DNA of 64,000 bases from a virus, in IMG/VR virus record IMGVR_UViG_3300004369_000004, positions 1 to 64,000 of that record. One strand, 5' to 3'. Below, piece after piece: positions 37,301 through 46,800 of this stretch. Every line of letters begins with the position of its first letter. Positions within the stretch are counted from its first letter, which is position 1. The position numbers and the translations under genes are program-made. The notes under the pieces were generated by a model. It did not search any database. It was not told the DNA's origin and saw only the letters and a program-made list of their open reading frames with translations.

Positions 37301-40300
37301 AAGTGCACATTAACACGATTCCTTAGTATTTCTGCAATTTGTTCAGGAGTCTTATTAGCTGTGATTCTATCGTAGTATTCTTTTTGAATATCTTTCTTCT
37401 CAGAATTACCAGACTCATCTGTTGTATTATCTGCTTGAGATGCTTGAATAGAAAGATCTACCAAATCATCCCTTTGCTCAGTTGGATCTGTGTTAGGGTT
37501 ACCCTGAGCAGCATCTGAGCTATCATAAGTTCCCGTCTCGGCTAGAGACTGACTACGTTGAATACCTCTTTTTGTAATGTATTCGTTTCTAAGAGACTCG
37601 AATTCCTCAGGGGTAACGTTAACTTCAACAGTGTCACCAAGTTTTAAGTACTCATTTAACTGATCAAGACTAAAATAAACTCCTCTATCCATTGCAACCA
37701 GAGCCTCAAATGCTCTAGTGAAATCTCCATTTTGATTTCTTGAATCTCTAAGGTTAACAAACATGTCAGCCATGCTCAAGTTAAAGTTCTCTTGAAGAAT
37801 GTTATAGAGATCTTGATTTATATGATTTTTATTAAACTCTACCTTACGTATAAAATCAATTAGCCCTTTAACATCCACCTTCTCTAAGAACATTTGGATA
37901 TCTGTATTAGCTAACTCCTCTTCAAACTTACTATATTCTTGCTCAGCAGACTTACCAGTTAACTCTTCAAATCTTTCCCCATATGCATTAAAGAGTTCTT
38001 TTTTTCTACGTAAAGCGCTTTCGTACTTTTTACTCTTAATCTTTTCTATCTCGTCTATATCATTCTTAAGATTTGAATAAGATTGAGCAATAGCTTCTGG
38101 ATTAGTCTCTTCTTTAACTGCATTGATCTTCTCGTTGTACAGATTATTAATGATTTCATCCTTCTGCTCACGAGACATATTAGCATACTTATCAGCTCTC
38201 TGCTCAGTTCTTACAATATCAGTCTCTATATCTTTAATGATATTATTAAGATCTTCTTCTGTGAATGAAAGATCTTCATCTACTATAAGATTTTGAGCAC
38301 GTAAAGATTCAATAAGTTCAGGCGTAAGATCTGTTTTATTAACGTTGATCTTACGTGTCTTATCTAAGATCTGTCCTAACTTAGTTAGTCTAGTGTGATT
38401 TGCAATATCTTCAGGAGTGGCCGTCTCATCTTCAATTTTAGTAGTCAGTACAGCCAAATCAGCCTTAACAGCATCGTATTGTTCTTGTGCTCTTTGAACT
38501 GCTTTAGAGGCTCCTTTATGTGCCGCAAGTTCTGCTCTTTGTTCCTCAGTCATATTTGCAAAATCTAGCTGAAGTAGATCATTGCGTTTTACTGCATTTG
38601 TAAACAAAGAAAATCTAGTATCCTCATCATTCAAGAAGTCAGGAAGATTAGCCATCTTCTCAAGCACAGGAATATTTTCATATACAGTCTTAAGTTCTTC
38701 TATACGATAAATACCATCTCTGAATTCTTTTTCAGTAATAGCTCCCTCATCATATTCTTTCTTAAGGTGTGCTCTAAACAACTCTGGATTATTTGCAGCT
38801 TCGTAGTTTGATTGATTCTGTAGGTAATCTCTACGTGTAATAGAGTAGTGGCGCATTCCTGCATTTAAACCACTATAAAGAAGACCTGCTTTAAAAGACT
38901 CTCCCAAAGTTTCCATGACAGCGTCTGAGTCAAACTTTGTTTTCTCTCTACCAATAGCATCATACTCTTCATCGTAGATATGATTAGAAATCAGATATTC
39001 TCCAAGAAGCGCCATTTCTTCCTCAAAGCTTTCAAGTAAGTTAAACTTACCAACGTTCTTTAGAAAGTCTGCCCCACCTCTAACGTAGTTAGTCATAAGC
39101 TGAGATCTAGTTAGTTCTAAACCAGCAGCTGTTCTAGCAGAGCCTGCAGTAGTTCTTGTATATCCTTTAACTTTAAGACCTCCTACATCAGGAAAACCTA
39201 TACCTTCAGTTAGACCTTCGTTCAAAGCATGTGCCCAAGCTCTGCTTTTATAATTACCTCCCCACTTCTTCTCTTCTTCTACCATCTTAGGATAGGTATT
39301 AGCAGTTACGAGTGTAAGAGTAGAAAGACGATCTGCTAATTGTAGTTCTCCAATAACAGGAGCTTTAATCTTATTAAGCTTATCGTAAGCGCTAAGACCT
39401 CCCATAGAAGCAAATCCTCTTCTAAGTAAAGCACTCTCTACAATAATAGGAAGCATGTCTCCTGTAATAGTCATACCTGACTCAAATAAACCAGACCAGT
39501 TATAATCATTACCGTTATCTGAGTTAATAAGAAAGTCAGAAGACATTACTGCATTACCAAACTTATCATAAGATACAACCTCAGGTGTATAAAAAGCCCT
39601 ACGAGACAATTGTCTCTCAGCTTCTTTTGCACCCTCAGGAAGATAGGCTGTACCTGTTTTAGATACACCATATGCCCAAGCTTCTAGTCTATCTGCAAAT
39701 GCTCTAAATCCTCCAGAAGTAGCTCCTTTTTCAATACCGTAAAGTTTTTCAAGATTACTTTCTCTATTTCCTAGAGTGTTTAAAGCCTTTAGATACTCAT
39801 CTCTTTGATTAGATATAGCCTTATACTCAGTATCTGCTGGATCTTTTAAGTTATTTAAAGTACTGTTAAGGTCTTGTATAGCTAAAGATAAAGCATACTT
39901 AGACTTGCTAAGATGTTCTTTCTCAAGATCATACTTAAAGTAATTATCGTCTTTATTAGTAGGACTTTGAGTTACTTTACCTCTTAAAGCTTTTCTGTAA
40001 GAATCTAAATAGGCTTGGCTGCCTTCTACATTCTCCATCTTAGACCAATCAAACTCTCTACCTTTATAAGTATCAATTCGATTAGCATCGGGGTCAGCTT
40101 CTCTATAGAATTCTGATCCTACTGTATTAAACTTATCTTCTAGTATGTTTGACAGATAAGGATTAAATGCATTTTTATCAGTAGTAATGTCAGTTATATT
40201 ATTAATATCCTGAACCAATTTAGCTACGTCCAAAGATTTTGCTGCTTCAATACCTCTCTTCTGATTTAAGTAACTAGAAGCGTATCCATATAACTCGTTA

Positions 40301-40785
40301 GGAGTAGATACTTTTGATACAGTATCAAAGTCTAGTTTGTCATTTTTAAGAAGATTCTTAGCTCTATTTTCTTGTTTGTATAAATCAGTGCCTATATAAA
40401 AACCTAAACCTTGTCCAAAGTTTTCAAGATATTCTACTTGATCAAACAAGTATTTATTGTCTCTGCCTGATTCCTTAAGATCTTGAAGCTCTTTAGCTAA
40501 TAAGTTAAACTCGTCATTTGTTTTAACTGACTCTATTCGATTGTAAAGATCAGAAGCATAAGACTCAGGTTTACCTGCTTGAAGACTTAAAGCCGTGATA
40601 GAGTTTACATTAAAGTTTCTATTTTTATTTGCTAGTTCTCTAGATTCTTGAGCTGCTTGATAGTCATTTAAACCATAAGATAAAGTTCTATTAAGCTCTC
40701 TCAGAGACTCCTTCTGTTCAGGAGTTTCTTGATTAGAAATACCTAATGCTTGATTACTAAAGTAACTAAATAAATCGTTAGGCAT
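34315..40785 (-). CDS. giant virion (cargo-type) protein (2156 aa)
   Basis: A 2,156-residue protein, mostly helical and charged. The region about residues 430-470 has a hydrophobic stretch (MTITGDMLPIIVESALL); residues about 790-1100 are heptad-rich; a Glu/Ser/Thr-rich linker lies near 1220-1260. The C-terminus is basic (SGRKAAIKSGRRSGPG), which could contact DNA. No enzyme motif was found. Its place between the RNA polymerase and tail-region genes matches the giant, packaged proteins of crAss-like phages, and a shell-internal or ejected protein is inferred. It begins three bases after the previous stop, so it depends on the upstream promoter. Confidence 0.7.
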   Translation of the reverse strand: MPNDLFSYFSNQALGISNQETPEQKESLRELNRTLSYGLNDYQAAQESRELANKNRNFNVNSITALSLQAGKPESYASDLYNRIESVKTNDEFNLLAKELQDLKESGRDNKYLFDQVEYLENFGQGLGFYIGTDLYKQENRAKNLLKNDKLDFDTVSKVSTPNELYGYASSYLNQKRGIEAAKSLDVAKLVQDINNITDITTDKNAFNPYLSNILEDKFNTVGSEFYREADPDANRIDTYKGREFDWSKMENVEGSQAYLDSYRKALRGKVTQSPTNKDDNYFKYDLEKEHLSKSKYALSLAIQDLNSTLNNLKDPADTEYKAISNQRDEYLKALNTLGNRESNLEKLYGIEKGATSGGFRAFADRLEAWAYGVSKTGTAYLPEGAKEAERQLSRRAFYTPEVVSYDKFGNAVMSSDFLINSDNGNDYNWSGLFESGMTITGDMLPIIVESALLRRGFASMGGLSAYDKLNKIKAPVIGELQLADRLSTLTLVTANTYPKMVEEEKKWGGNYKSRAWAHALNEGLTEGIGFPDVGGLKVKGYTRTTAGSARTAAGLELTRSQLMTNYVRGGADFLKNVGKFNLLESFEEEMALLGEYLISNHIYDEEYDAIGREKTKFDSDAVMETLGESFKAGLLYSGLNAGMRHYSITRRDYLQNQSNYEAANNPELFRAHLKKEYDEGAITEKEFRDGIYRIEELKTVYENIPVLEKMANLPDFLNDEDTRFSLFTNAVKRNDLLQLDFANMTEEQRAELAAHKGASKAVQRAQEQYDAVKADLAVLTTKIEDETATPEDIANHTRLTKLGQILDKTRKINVNKTDLTPELIESLRAQNLIVDEDLSFTEEDLNNIIKDIETDIVRTEQRADKYANMSREQKDEIINNLYNEKINAVKEETNPEAIAQSYSNLKNDIDEIEKIKSKKYESALRRKKELFNAYGERFEELTGKSAEQEYSKFEEELANTDIQMFLEKVDVKGLIDFIRKVEFNKNHINQDLYNILQENFNLSMADMFVNLRDSRNQNGDFTRAFEALVAMDRGVYFSLDQLNEYLKLGDTVEVNVTPEEFESLRNEYITKRGIQRSQSLAETGTYDSSDAAQGNPNTDPTEQRDDLVDLSIQASQADNTTDESGNSEKKDIQKEYYDRITANKTPEQIAEILRNRVNVHFNPNSARARKLKQILNNYLANKDKSAFTDELNEAKAGIVAEIATIESTNPNSPRISSLQEALAELELWEKTATKVVLKNPTTDFNTTATTEEVPSTEEAAEDESEDRPPVSEEAREEKVPDNITAGLQKLDAIMNARRARLLELTSPARTAGIEVNAQNELSTDPAVVRRVKFLDKLSEEPFKAKVLNRRQFLREVLSNRFPKESDQQIEERLKTISNFFETSDANLLGLKFKQLSEEEKVTFLQPITDMLGENFFDEGQIDFFLRNKGRGLVNQPDVLITVADEKGKIVYDEGGYPLELNFTAEQSAEGRKNSNWKKVPWRNSRRVEREGTELGVTEDEVLSTYGPAYDARNTLIDYLKENDDTDVVLDADVSEGVLLPRTNYMAVQDVPGISETASLNDFQIAQNSSESIFDKYFKFQLGRLYYNNNGNPVILNNRKISEAEAVAIAELVYSNNTDLISPAQLDAFLRTVINQIDKDNRLMFFEGERYRSVEGQEILDQLIKPKRVTTDKDGKRQFKTLSKEEFIKTLQDHYYKVDADYLLGGKKFGNKIPFVSLNEAGEIEIGQESYLDYIKRTHELPVDKENKVTSMVNKSLYLDLEAIDKINKVKNIKAAATPPSKIKQKVEEQESSEAPVDQAQQKTLFRIFEKAFYEGNDKRFNNISDEVLASLSPATRQYLVDLYEAIKPYNEKYQRLGKVTDENNKEIVTDEQKIKYVTSAYFSGKGRGSQLGTSLSPKFSDLVFPTPSRQVLENINKSFGAKLTTQELNSVGLSREEKESLAALEGPTETKKSTTLKPKIQDKFAVVPHAEFADYLGKLPPMKELDYDELIAQIEANPNSVTDVQVLIPNEQGEITGQAYERVIDNPDFELVLLSVTDKNGKTKRVLARRLTSTQAAALPDNSVVIGSVIVDKSDSREADYNLVRVAREDWKSEEVVPAGKEKTPLSFEEMENSVTDEALDENQKQQGKENKEVCKTGSGRKAAIKSGRRSGPGL

Positions 40786-40788
40786 AGT

Positions 40789-42738
40789 TTATTCTGGTTT
40801 TGCTACTGAAATATCTTGTACTGCTGCTAAAGCTTGGCTAGCATTAGATTTAAAGAAATTACCTTGGCTATATTGTTGAGCCCATTTAGTTCCATCAGCG
40901 TACGTTACATTAACAAAAATGTCTTCACTTTCTTTTTTAGGAACAAAAGTTAATCCTGTACCATCTGCATTGTATGTACTAGCAAGGTTAGTTAAACCTC
41001 CAGTATAACGAAGATGAACATTAGGATCATAATCACTACTCTGTTTACTAGAGTTAGAGCCTTTAAATGTACCATTTAAAAGTTGTTGTGTAACATTAGC
41101 ATTCTTTACATCAGTTTGTTTACCTGACCAGACACTAGCAAAACCAGGTTGGAAGTCGTAAACATCATAAACACTTGCGGCTATTGAAGTCAAGTAATCC
41201 ATATATTGTTTTGCTACTTCTTGATTAGCTTTAATGATTGCATTTTTAGATTGCTCGGTCAAAGATGGATCACTATTTAGTTTTTCTTGTAAGGCTGCTT
41301 TTTTAGATATTAAATTTAAATATGCTGTCTTATCTTTAGGATCCCAAGTATTATATACAAGCGCTTGTTTTAAAACTTCTTCAGTTGATTTTTCTCCTAA
41401 AAAGTCATTAATACCCGACTGTATTAGTTGTTGATCTATTGTAGAAGTTCCACTTAAACTGCTATAGAAGTTACTAAATAAAGTTTTAGGAGCTACTCTT
41501 TTCTTTCCATCTTTACCAGTAACCAAAGACTCAGTATTATTTTGCATACCTTTATCCCAAGGAATAAATCCTTTTTTTGCAAGATCTGCTTTAACTACTT
41601 TAGGGTCCACCTTAGTACCGTCAGCATTCAAACCATTCTTTAAGTTGTACTGTACTTTAGCTTTATGTAAAGCTAAGCTTTGTGCAGTTTTATACCTAGC
41701 TAAGGTATATGGATTTGCTTTAATATCTACTTCTTTTTGTTGGTATGCAAATGCTCCAGCTGCATCTGAAAGAAGCTGATCTTGTACATAACTAGCCAAC
41801 ACGTCATCGCTAAGTTGACCATTAGATGCTTGGTTTAATCTGTTTTGAAGTACTTGCTGAGTTACTTGTAAGTCTGCAATTTGAGCGTTTAACTTAGTTA
41901 CTTCAGGAGCATATTCTCCATACTTAGTAATTTTGTTCTGAAGGTCAACTTGAGATTCAGATAATCTTTCATTTAACTCATCTACTGCACTAGTAAGATA
42001 ATCAGTGTAAGATCTAGAGTAGGCTGCTTTGTTTCCTGTCTCAATTAAGTACTGGGCTTCCATGCGAAGTTGATTTTTCCCCTGAGCACTTAATGTAGAG
42101 TTGTAGGCTTGTTTAAATCTATCAGCTGATACTCCAGTGTATTTATATTTCTTAATCCACTGTCCTTTTTCGTCTGTTTCATATACTTCCTGAACATCTG
42201 GTTTAAGCTTTGATATAAGATCTGCTTTAAGCTTAACTGGTTCATCCGTATAAACGGTATATGGATTGTAATTTAATTTAGAACCGTACTTACCATCGTT
42301 CTGCCAAGCTTGTAATTCTTTAAAAAAGAAATAATCATTTGGAGCAGCCTTCTTAGAAGCGTCTAACTTTTTGTACTCCTCCATCATTTTGTTATAAGTA
42401 TCAGTTGATTCTGCTGCTTGTTTAATGACGGGATCATTTACAAGCTGTTTACCTGTATTAAGTACAGAAAGAACATTAGATTTAACTGAGAAGTCTAGTC
42501 CTGCTTTAGAGTTAATTGCTTTTACAAGCTTAAGAGCTTCTTGGTCAAAGTATTCTTTGTCTTGAGGTTTAGCCAAAGAATCTCTAATAGTTCTATAGTT
42601 GTCTAATTGCTTTTGTACTAAAGCAATACCTTCGTCATAAGACTGCTGTCTATACTGAATACCTTTCAGAAAATCTTCTGGTGGTAGTGGATCAATATAA
42701 TCAGGAAGTCTTACTCTTCTGGAACGATGTGATATCAT
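40789..42738 (-). CDS. virion-region helical protein (649 aa)
   Basis: A 649-residue protein with a coiled-coil-like centre (about residues 240-310: DLQNKITKYGEYAPEVTKL and following heptads) and a basic first ten residues. Spacing to its neighbours is 15 and 3 bases, so it is co-transcribed with the giant genes. No enzyme motif seen. A structural or ejected virion component is inferred from context only. Confidence 0.65.
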   Translation of the reverse strand: MISHRSRRVRLPDYIDPLPPEDFLKGIQYRQQSYDEGIALVQKQLDNYRTIRDSLAKPQDKEYFDQEALKLVKAINSKAGLDFSVKSNVLSVLNTGKQLVNDPVIKQAAESTDTYNKMMEEYKKLDASKKAAPNDYFFFKELQAWQNDGKYGSKLNYNPYTVYTDEPVKLKADLISKLKPDVQEVYETDEKGQWIKKYKYTGVSADRFKQAYNSTLSAQGKNQLRMEAQYLIETGNKAAYSRSYTDYLTSAVDELNERLSESQVDLQNKITKYGEYAPEVTKLNAQIADLQVTQQVLQNRLNQASNGQLSDDVLASYVQDQLLSDAAGAFAYQQKEVDIKANPYTLARYKTAQSLALHKAKVQYNLKNGLNADGTKVDPKVVKADLAKKGFIPWDKGMQNNTESLVTGKDGKKRVAPKTLFSNFYSSLSGTSTIDQQLIQSGINDFLGEKSTEEVLKQALVYNTWDPKDKTAYLNLISKKAALQEKLNSDPSLTEQSKNAIIKANQEVAKQYMDYLTSIAASVYDVYDFQPGFASVWSGKQTDVKNANVTQQLLNGTFKGSNSSKQSSDYDPNVHLRYTGGLTNLASTYNADGTGLTFVPKKESEDIFVNVTYADGTKWAQQYSQGNFFKSNASQALAAVQDISVAKPE

Positions 42739-42753
42739 GGCTTTACTTGTTGG

Positions 42754-45700
42754 TTATTTTTTCTTACGGAAACCTCTTACAGACTTTTTCTTTTTAAAAG
42801 GATTTAAGTAGTGCTCCATCTCTCCACCCAGCTTCATTCCCCATTGTTGATCAGGTCTGGTACCAGGCAAATTTATAGGAGTACTTCCACCAGGAAAACC
42901 TGGAGGATTTTGGTTAAATTGAGTTTGATTCCTTTCCCACTGCTGTCTTGCTTCAGGAGTTAGTACAACAGGAGATTGGGGAGTTGGGGTATCCCAAGCA
43001 CTCCAATCTCCCTCTTGAGGTTGTTGAGTTTGAGGAGAACCACCTGCAGGTACTTGAGTAGTTTCTACAGGAGACTCAGAAGTGTTAGTAGGAGGCGCAG
43101 GTGTACCAGGTGTAGATGTACTTACAGTTTCAGAACTTGTTTGTCTCCATCCAGTGCTTGCAGTATAAGGACCTGTTTGAGTAGCACCTGCAGGTACAGT
43201 AGAAGTAGTTACACCTGTTGAAGGGCCCCAACTTACGCCAGAAGTGCTATTAGGATTAATTATAACCTTACCATCTTTATCCATTGCAAGATTAGGACCA
43301 TAGTTTTCAAAGAAAAATTCTTTAGTGTTCTCTGACTGATCCCACTTATTTCTGTTGCTAATGAGAGTATTGATAGCTTCTTGTCTATTTTCTCCTTGTG
43401 CAGATTTTGCACCTGCTACTCTCTCATTCATCACACTATCAAGTACATCTGCGTTATAAACGTCTGCTCTAAACTTAGCATCTGCATTGTACAAGTCAGC
43501 TTTCCAACGCCCTTCAGCGTCATAATTTTGTTTTGTTTGAAAAGCATTCTCTTTTGTCTGAAGTCCTGCAATATAAGCTTGTGTAGGATCTGCACCATAA
43601 CGCATAGCCGCCATTGCATTGTTATCAGCATCTTGAAGTTGAGATTGAATATTTAATGTCTGAGGACGCACATAAGGAGCATCTACTTCAGGTAAAACAT
43701 AGTTGTATGTGTCTTGACCCATTGCATACAATGAAGGAATAGACTGACTAATAGGATAAGGATTTCTTACATAGTCAGCTCTTTCAAAGTTTTTAATAAT
43801 ATACTCATTACCTCCTGGAGGTCCTGGAGTTGTAGGAGGGGGAGGTGGCATATCCTCCATATCAATATCTCCATACCCGTACTTCCTCTGAAGACCTGCA
43901 GCGTCAAAATGTTCATATCCTGACATAAGATCATTACCCATAGCAGGTCTGTACTCACTTGAACCAAAAGTATTTTCCATACCTCTAGTTACATCTGCAT
44001 ATCTAGACTTATAAAAATCAGGATTCATAATCTGATCTTCTGAAAGTCCCTCAGTATTCATTCCTATCTGCTCTAGGAAGAATTTTCTATTTTCTTTTTG
44101 TTGTGCAGGATCTGTACTAGTAGCAATCTCCATTGCTTCTTGCTCAGATTTACCATCTGCTATAGCTTTTTGGTAAGAGATTCTTTGCTCATATACCTCA
44201 GGAGTAAATCCTCCTACAAAAGAACCTGTACCTCTTAGCTTTCCCGTATTAGGATCTACCTTAGAGTATCCAGTAGTACCCATCTGAGTACCAATTTGAT
44301 ACTTATCAGTTCCAAAACCTTTACCTGTCTGATTAATTACAACAGACAAAGCCATCCTATCTTCGAAGGGGGGTTGAAAATCTCCTGTAATTATAAGCTT
44401 ACCATCTGCACCTCTTTTCACGGTACCTGCCTTAAGTCCTTCCTCAATAACAGAATTTGCTCTATCAAGCTTAGCTTTATTTTCAGGACTTTCAGAAGCC
44501 CAGGCCTGTAATTGTTCTCTACCCGACTTAATATCTACTGCACTAGAACTCTTAGTAGTGCTTACTCTTTCATAGCCCTGAGGAGTCCACTGTCTAATCT
44601 TACCATCTTTAGTAATCACATAGTCTCCTTCTTGAAGATTTTCATCAGTATCTCTTTTAAGCTGGGTATCTCCAGGAATCTTATAATACTTCTTAGTAGT
44701 AGGGTCGTAATACTTGCCATCTTTTTTAGAAACCTGATAATCTGCTCCATCTTGCATATAGTATCCACCCTCTTCCATGTTCTTCATAATCTTATGTTGA
44801 ACGTCAGGAGGTAGAGCTCTAAAGCCAGGGTTGTTAATGCCTCCATCTCTCATGCCAGGTTGTTGTCTTTCCTGTTCAGTAGGCATAGGTTCTCCAGAAG
44901 AGTTACCATTAAGAATTTGTTGATCTCTAAACAACTGATCTAGAATCTGTTGATTTCTGCGAACCAGAAGTTGAGCAGTCTGTTTGTCTACCGCAGAAGC
45001 AAAAGGATTATCCAAGATTTCTTGGAAATTCTTTAGATCATATCTTTTTGCTAACTCAGCAAAAGTTCTATTTTTCCACTTATCTGGGTAGTTGTAATTG
45101 TAATCATCTTGTTCTTTGTCTTTGAATTTTTCTTTTTGATCTTTCTTAACAAAGAAGTCTAGATAATCTAATCCCATACCCATAGAAAGGTCTCCGCCTT
45201 CTTGAGCATACTTTTGAACCAAACCAAGTTTTTGCTTAGCTTTCATTTTGTGAAGATCGCTAGGCTTTAGATGATTAGAAAATACTTTGGTACCTTCGGG
45301 GAGAACTGTATTAATTCCTCCATTCTTATGAGAAGGTCCTTTGGCTAATTCAGTAGTACCGTCAGGAAGAATCAAAAATTCTCCCCCTTCGATCTCCACG
45401 TTAGCACCTCTAGAGTTGTTCATAGGAAGTCTGTTATTTAAATTCATGCCATCTTGGGCCATGATTGTAGGCTGATATTCTGTACCACCAGAAGTAGTGC
45501 GTCCATACATCCAGTTATAGTCATAAAGAGGATTTGAATCTACTCCTCTTTGTTGAATTGCTTTACTAAGATTTCTGTTTTTTCTAATGTCGTCTTTATA
45601 ATTTAATACACCACGTACTCCCAACAAGCCCATTGTTGCCATGTCTTGCCAGTTGTTCTTTGTGTAATCCCAAGCCTTTTGAAAAAATCCAGGATCCTCA

Positions 45701-46062
45701 GGCTGAGCAGAATCAGGCTGAATTCCTCTAGTCAATTCATCAGACTTAGAGAATTTCTGCTGCTCTGTAGGCATATTATAATCAGGGATTTTGTACATAT
45801 CCTGATCATAAGGAGAAGAAGGACGTTGTACATTAGGCTCCTCTCTTGTAGGACCCCAAGAAATATCTTGTCTTCTTTGATCATTAGGATTAGCAAAATC
45901 CAACTCATAAGGTTGGTTAGGATTATTATTTACCAACGTACCAGGGGCTGGTGGAGCAGGAGGACCTACTACCTCAGCATAAGGATTAGCATCCAAAGGA
46001 TCTTGTCCCCCTACCTGAAATGATTTCTTGCCAAATTTTTTATATAAGGAATGACGCAACAT
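42754..46062 (-). CDS. large virion-region protein with GGE/GPSHKNGGI repeat-type motif (1102 aa)
   Basis: The segment at about residues 219-262 reads NVEIEGGEFLILPDGT, then GPSHKNGGI and LPEGTKVFSNHL. This signature recurs in large virion-associated proteins of Bacteroidetes and crAss-like phages. The first 100 residues and the region about 950-1060 are Pro/Ser/Thr/Gln-rich and probably disordered; the C-terminus is very basic (NPFKKKKSVRGFRKKK). It is the first gene after the promoter at 46132. No catalytic site was seen; a structural or packaged role is inferred. Confidence 0.68.
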   Translation of the reverse strand: MLRHSLYKKFGKKSFQVGGQDPLDANPYAEVVGPPAPPAPGTLVNNNPNQPYELDFANPNDQRRQDISWGPTREEPNVQRPSSPYDQDMYKIPDYNMPTEQQKFSKSDELTRGIQPDSAQPEDPGFFQKAWDYTKNNWQDMATMGLLGVRGVLNYKDDIRKNRNLSKAIQQRGVDSNPLYDYNWMYGRTTSGGTEYQPTIMAQDGMNLNNRLPMNNSRGANVEIEGGEFLILPDGTTELAKGPSHKNGGINTVLPEGTKVFSNHLKPSDLHKMKAKQKLGLVQKYAQEGGDLSMGMGLDYLDFFVKKDQKEKFKDKEQDDYNYNYPDKWKNRTFAELAKRYDLKNFQEILDNPFASAVDKQTAQLLVRRNQQILDQLFRDQQILNGNSSGEPMPTEQERQQPGMRDGGINNPGFRALPPDVQHKIMKNMEEGGYYMQDGADYQVSKKDGKYYDPTTKKYYKIPGDTQLKRDTDENLQEGDYVITKDGKIRQWTPQGYERVSTTKSSSAVDIKSGREQLQAWASESPENKAKLDRANSVIEEGLKAGTVKRGADGKLIITGDFQPPFEDRMALSVVINQTGKGFGTDKYQIGTQMGTTGYSKVDPNTGKLRGTGSFVGGFTPEVYEQRISYQKAIADGKSEQEAMEIATSTDPAQQKENRKFFLEQIGMNTEGLSEDQIMNPDFYKSRYADVTRGMENTFGSSEYRPAMGNDLMSGYEHFDAAGLQRKYGYGDIDMEDMPPPPPTTPGPPGGNEYIIKNFERADYVRNPYPISQSIPSLYAMGQDTYNYVLPEVDAPYVRPQTLNIQSQLQDADNNAMAAMRYGADPTQAYIAGLQTKENAFQTKQNYDAEGRWKADLYNADAKFRADVYNADVLDSVMNERVAGAKSAQGENRQEAINTLISNRNKWDQSENTKEFFFENYGPNLAMDKDGKVIINPNSTSGVSWGPSTGVTTSTVPAGATQTGPYTASTGWRQTSSETVSTSTPGTPAPPTNTSESPVETTQVPAGGSPQTQQPQEGDWSAWDTPTPQSPVVLTPEARQQWERNQTQFNQNPPGFPGGSTPINLPGTRPDQQWGMKLGGEMEHYLNPFKKKKSVRGFRKKK

Positions 46063-46131
46063 TAATTTTAATTTTAAAAGTTATTAATTATAACCTTGAA
46101 TATTAATAACTGGATGAATTACAGTAGTATA

Positions 46132-46162
46132 CAAATATACAAGATTAATTAAAAAATTCAAG
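46132..46162 (-). promoter_or_regulatory. TATATTTG promoter within the giant-gene region
   Basis: On the - strand CTTG (46162-46159), 19 bases, then TATATTTG (46139-46132). It lies between a 46-codon basic gene and the 1102-residue gene, whose start is 69 bases downstream. Confidence 0.72.
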
Positions 46163-46164
46163 CT

Positions 46165-46305
46165 TTATTTACCTTGACCCCTGTAACGCTTAACGTAGTT
46201 CTGACTTGTCTTAGTTTTGCTTGATTTTGTTTTAGCATGTACACCTGGTCTTGCAACCTTAGGTCTAGGTGTAAAAACACCGCCTTGAGATTTTAACTTT
46301 GCCAT
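46165..46305 (-). CDS. 46-residue highly basic protein
   Basis: ATG at 46305-46303 and TAA at 46167-46165 give 46 residues: MAKLKSQGGVFTPRPK, then a Lys/Thr/Ser-rich stretch and a KRYRGQGK end, with many lysines and arginines and no acidic residue. It resembles tiny basic proteins seen beside giant genes in crAss-like phages. DNA compaction in the capsid or binding to packaged DNA is possible but inferred. It ends just before the next promoter. Confidence 0.65.
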   Translation of the reverse strand: MAKLKSQGGVFTPRPKVARPGVHAKTKSSKTKTSQNYVKRYRGQGK

Positions 46306-46323
46306 ATTATAAGATATTATTAA

Positions 46324-46800
46324 TTAACATTTCCAACGTCTACGTGCTTGTCTGATTCTAGAATTAGGATCATTCTTTGTCTTCTCAGAAGAACGTTTTA
46401 ATTGACCTAATGATCTTGCACAGTAAGACTTTCTACGTTTAGCTGCAAGCGAGCCTGGTTTAACCTTACCAGTTACAGCTGTTTTTAATTTAGATCCAGG
46501 ATTAGCTTTTCTATAAGCTCTTACTCCCTTTTCTGTCATACCTGCTCCTTCTTTAGTTGGGCGATAGTTAGCACCAGGACCCTTTGTTGTATGTCTTATA
46601 GTGCCTCCTTTAGCCATGTAAAGAGATTGCAGTTTATTTATCTTAGCACCATGCTTTGCTTTTCTCCAGGTGCCGCCTTTTGACTTATACCATTTAGCAG
46701 CCCAACCATTGGCATAGGCTGATGGATATACATCAAACTTTTGTCTAGCCATAGATTTAGCTCTAGACCAAAGACTTGGGTTATTAGGTTTATTTGCCAT
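46324..46800 (-). CDS. basic virion-region protein with YPSAYANGW motif (158 aa)
   Basis: A 158-residue, strongly basic protein. The first third has SLWSRAKSMARQKFDVYPS and AYANGWAAKWYKSKGGTW; the last third has SYCARSLGQLK and NDPNSRIRQARRRWKC. Both blocks recur in small proteins of large phages and giant viruses, from memory, without a settled function. Charge and location suggest a DNA-associated virion protein. It begins one base before the upstream gene's stop. Confidence 0.65.
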   Translation of the reverse strand: MANKPNNPSLWSRAKSMARQKFDVYPSAYANGWAAKWYKSKGGTWRKAKHGAKINKLQSLYMAKGGTIRHTTKGPGANYRPTKEGAGMTEKGVRAYRKANPGSKLKTAVTGKVKPGSLAAKRRKSYCARSLGQLKRSSEKTKNDPNSRIRQARRRWKC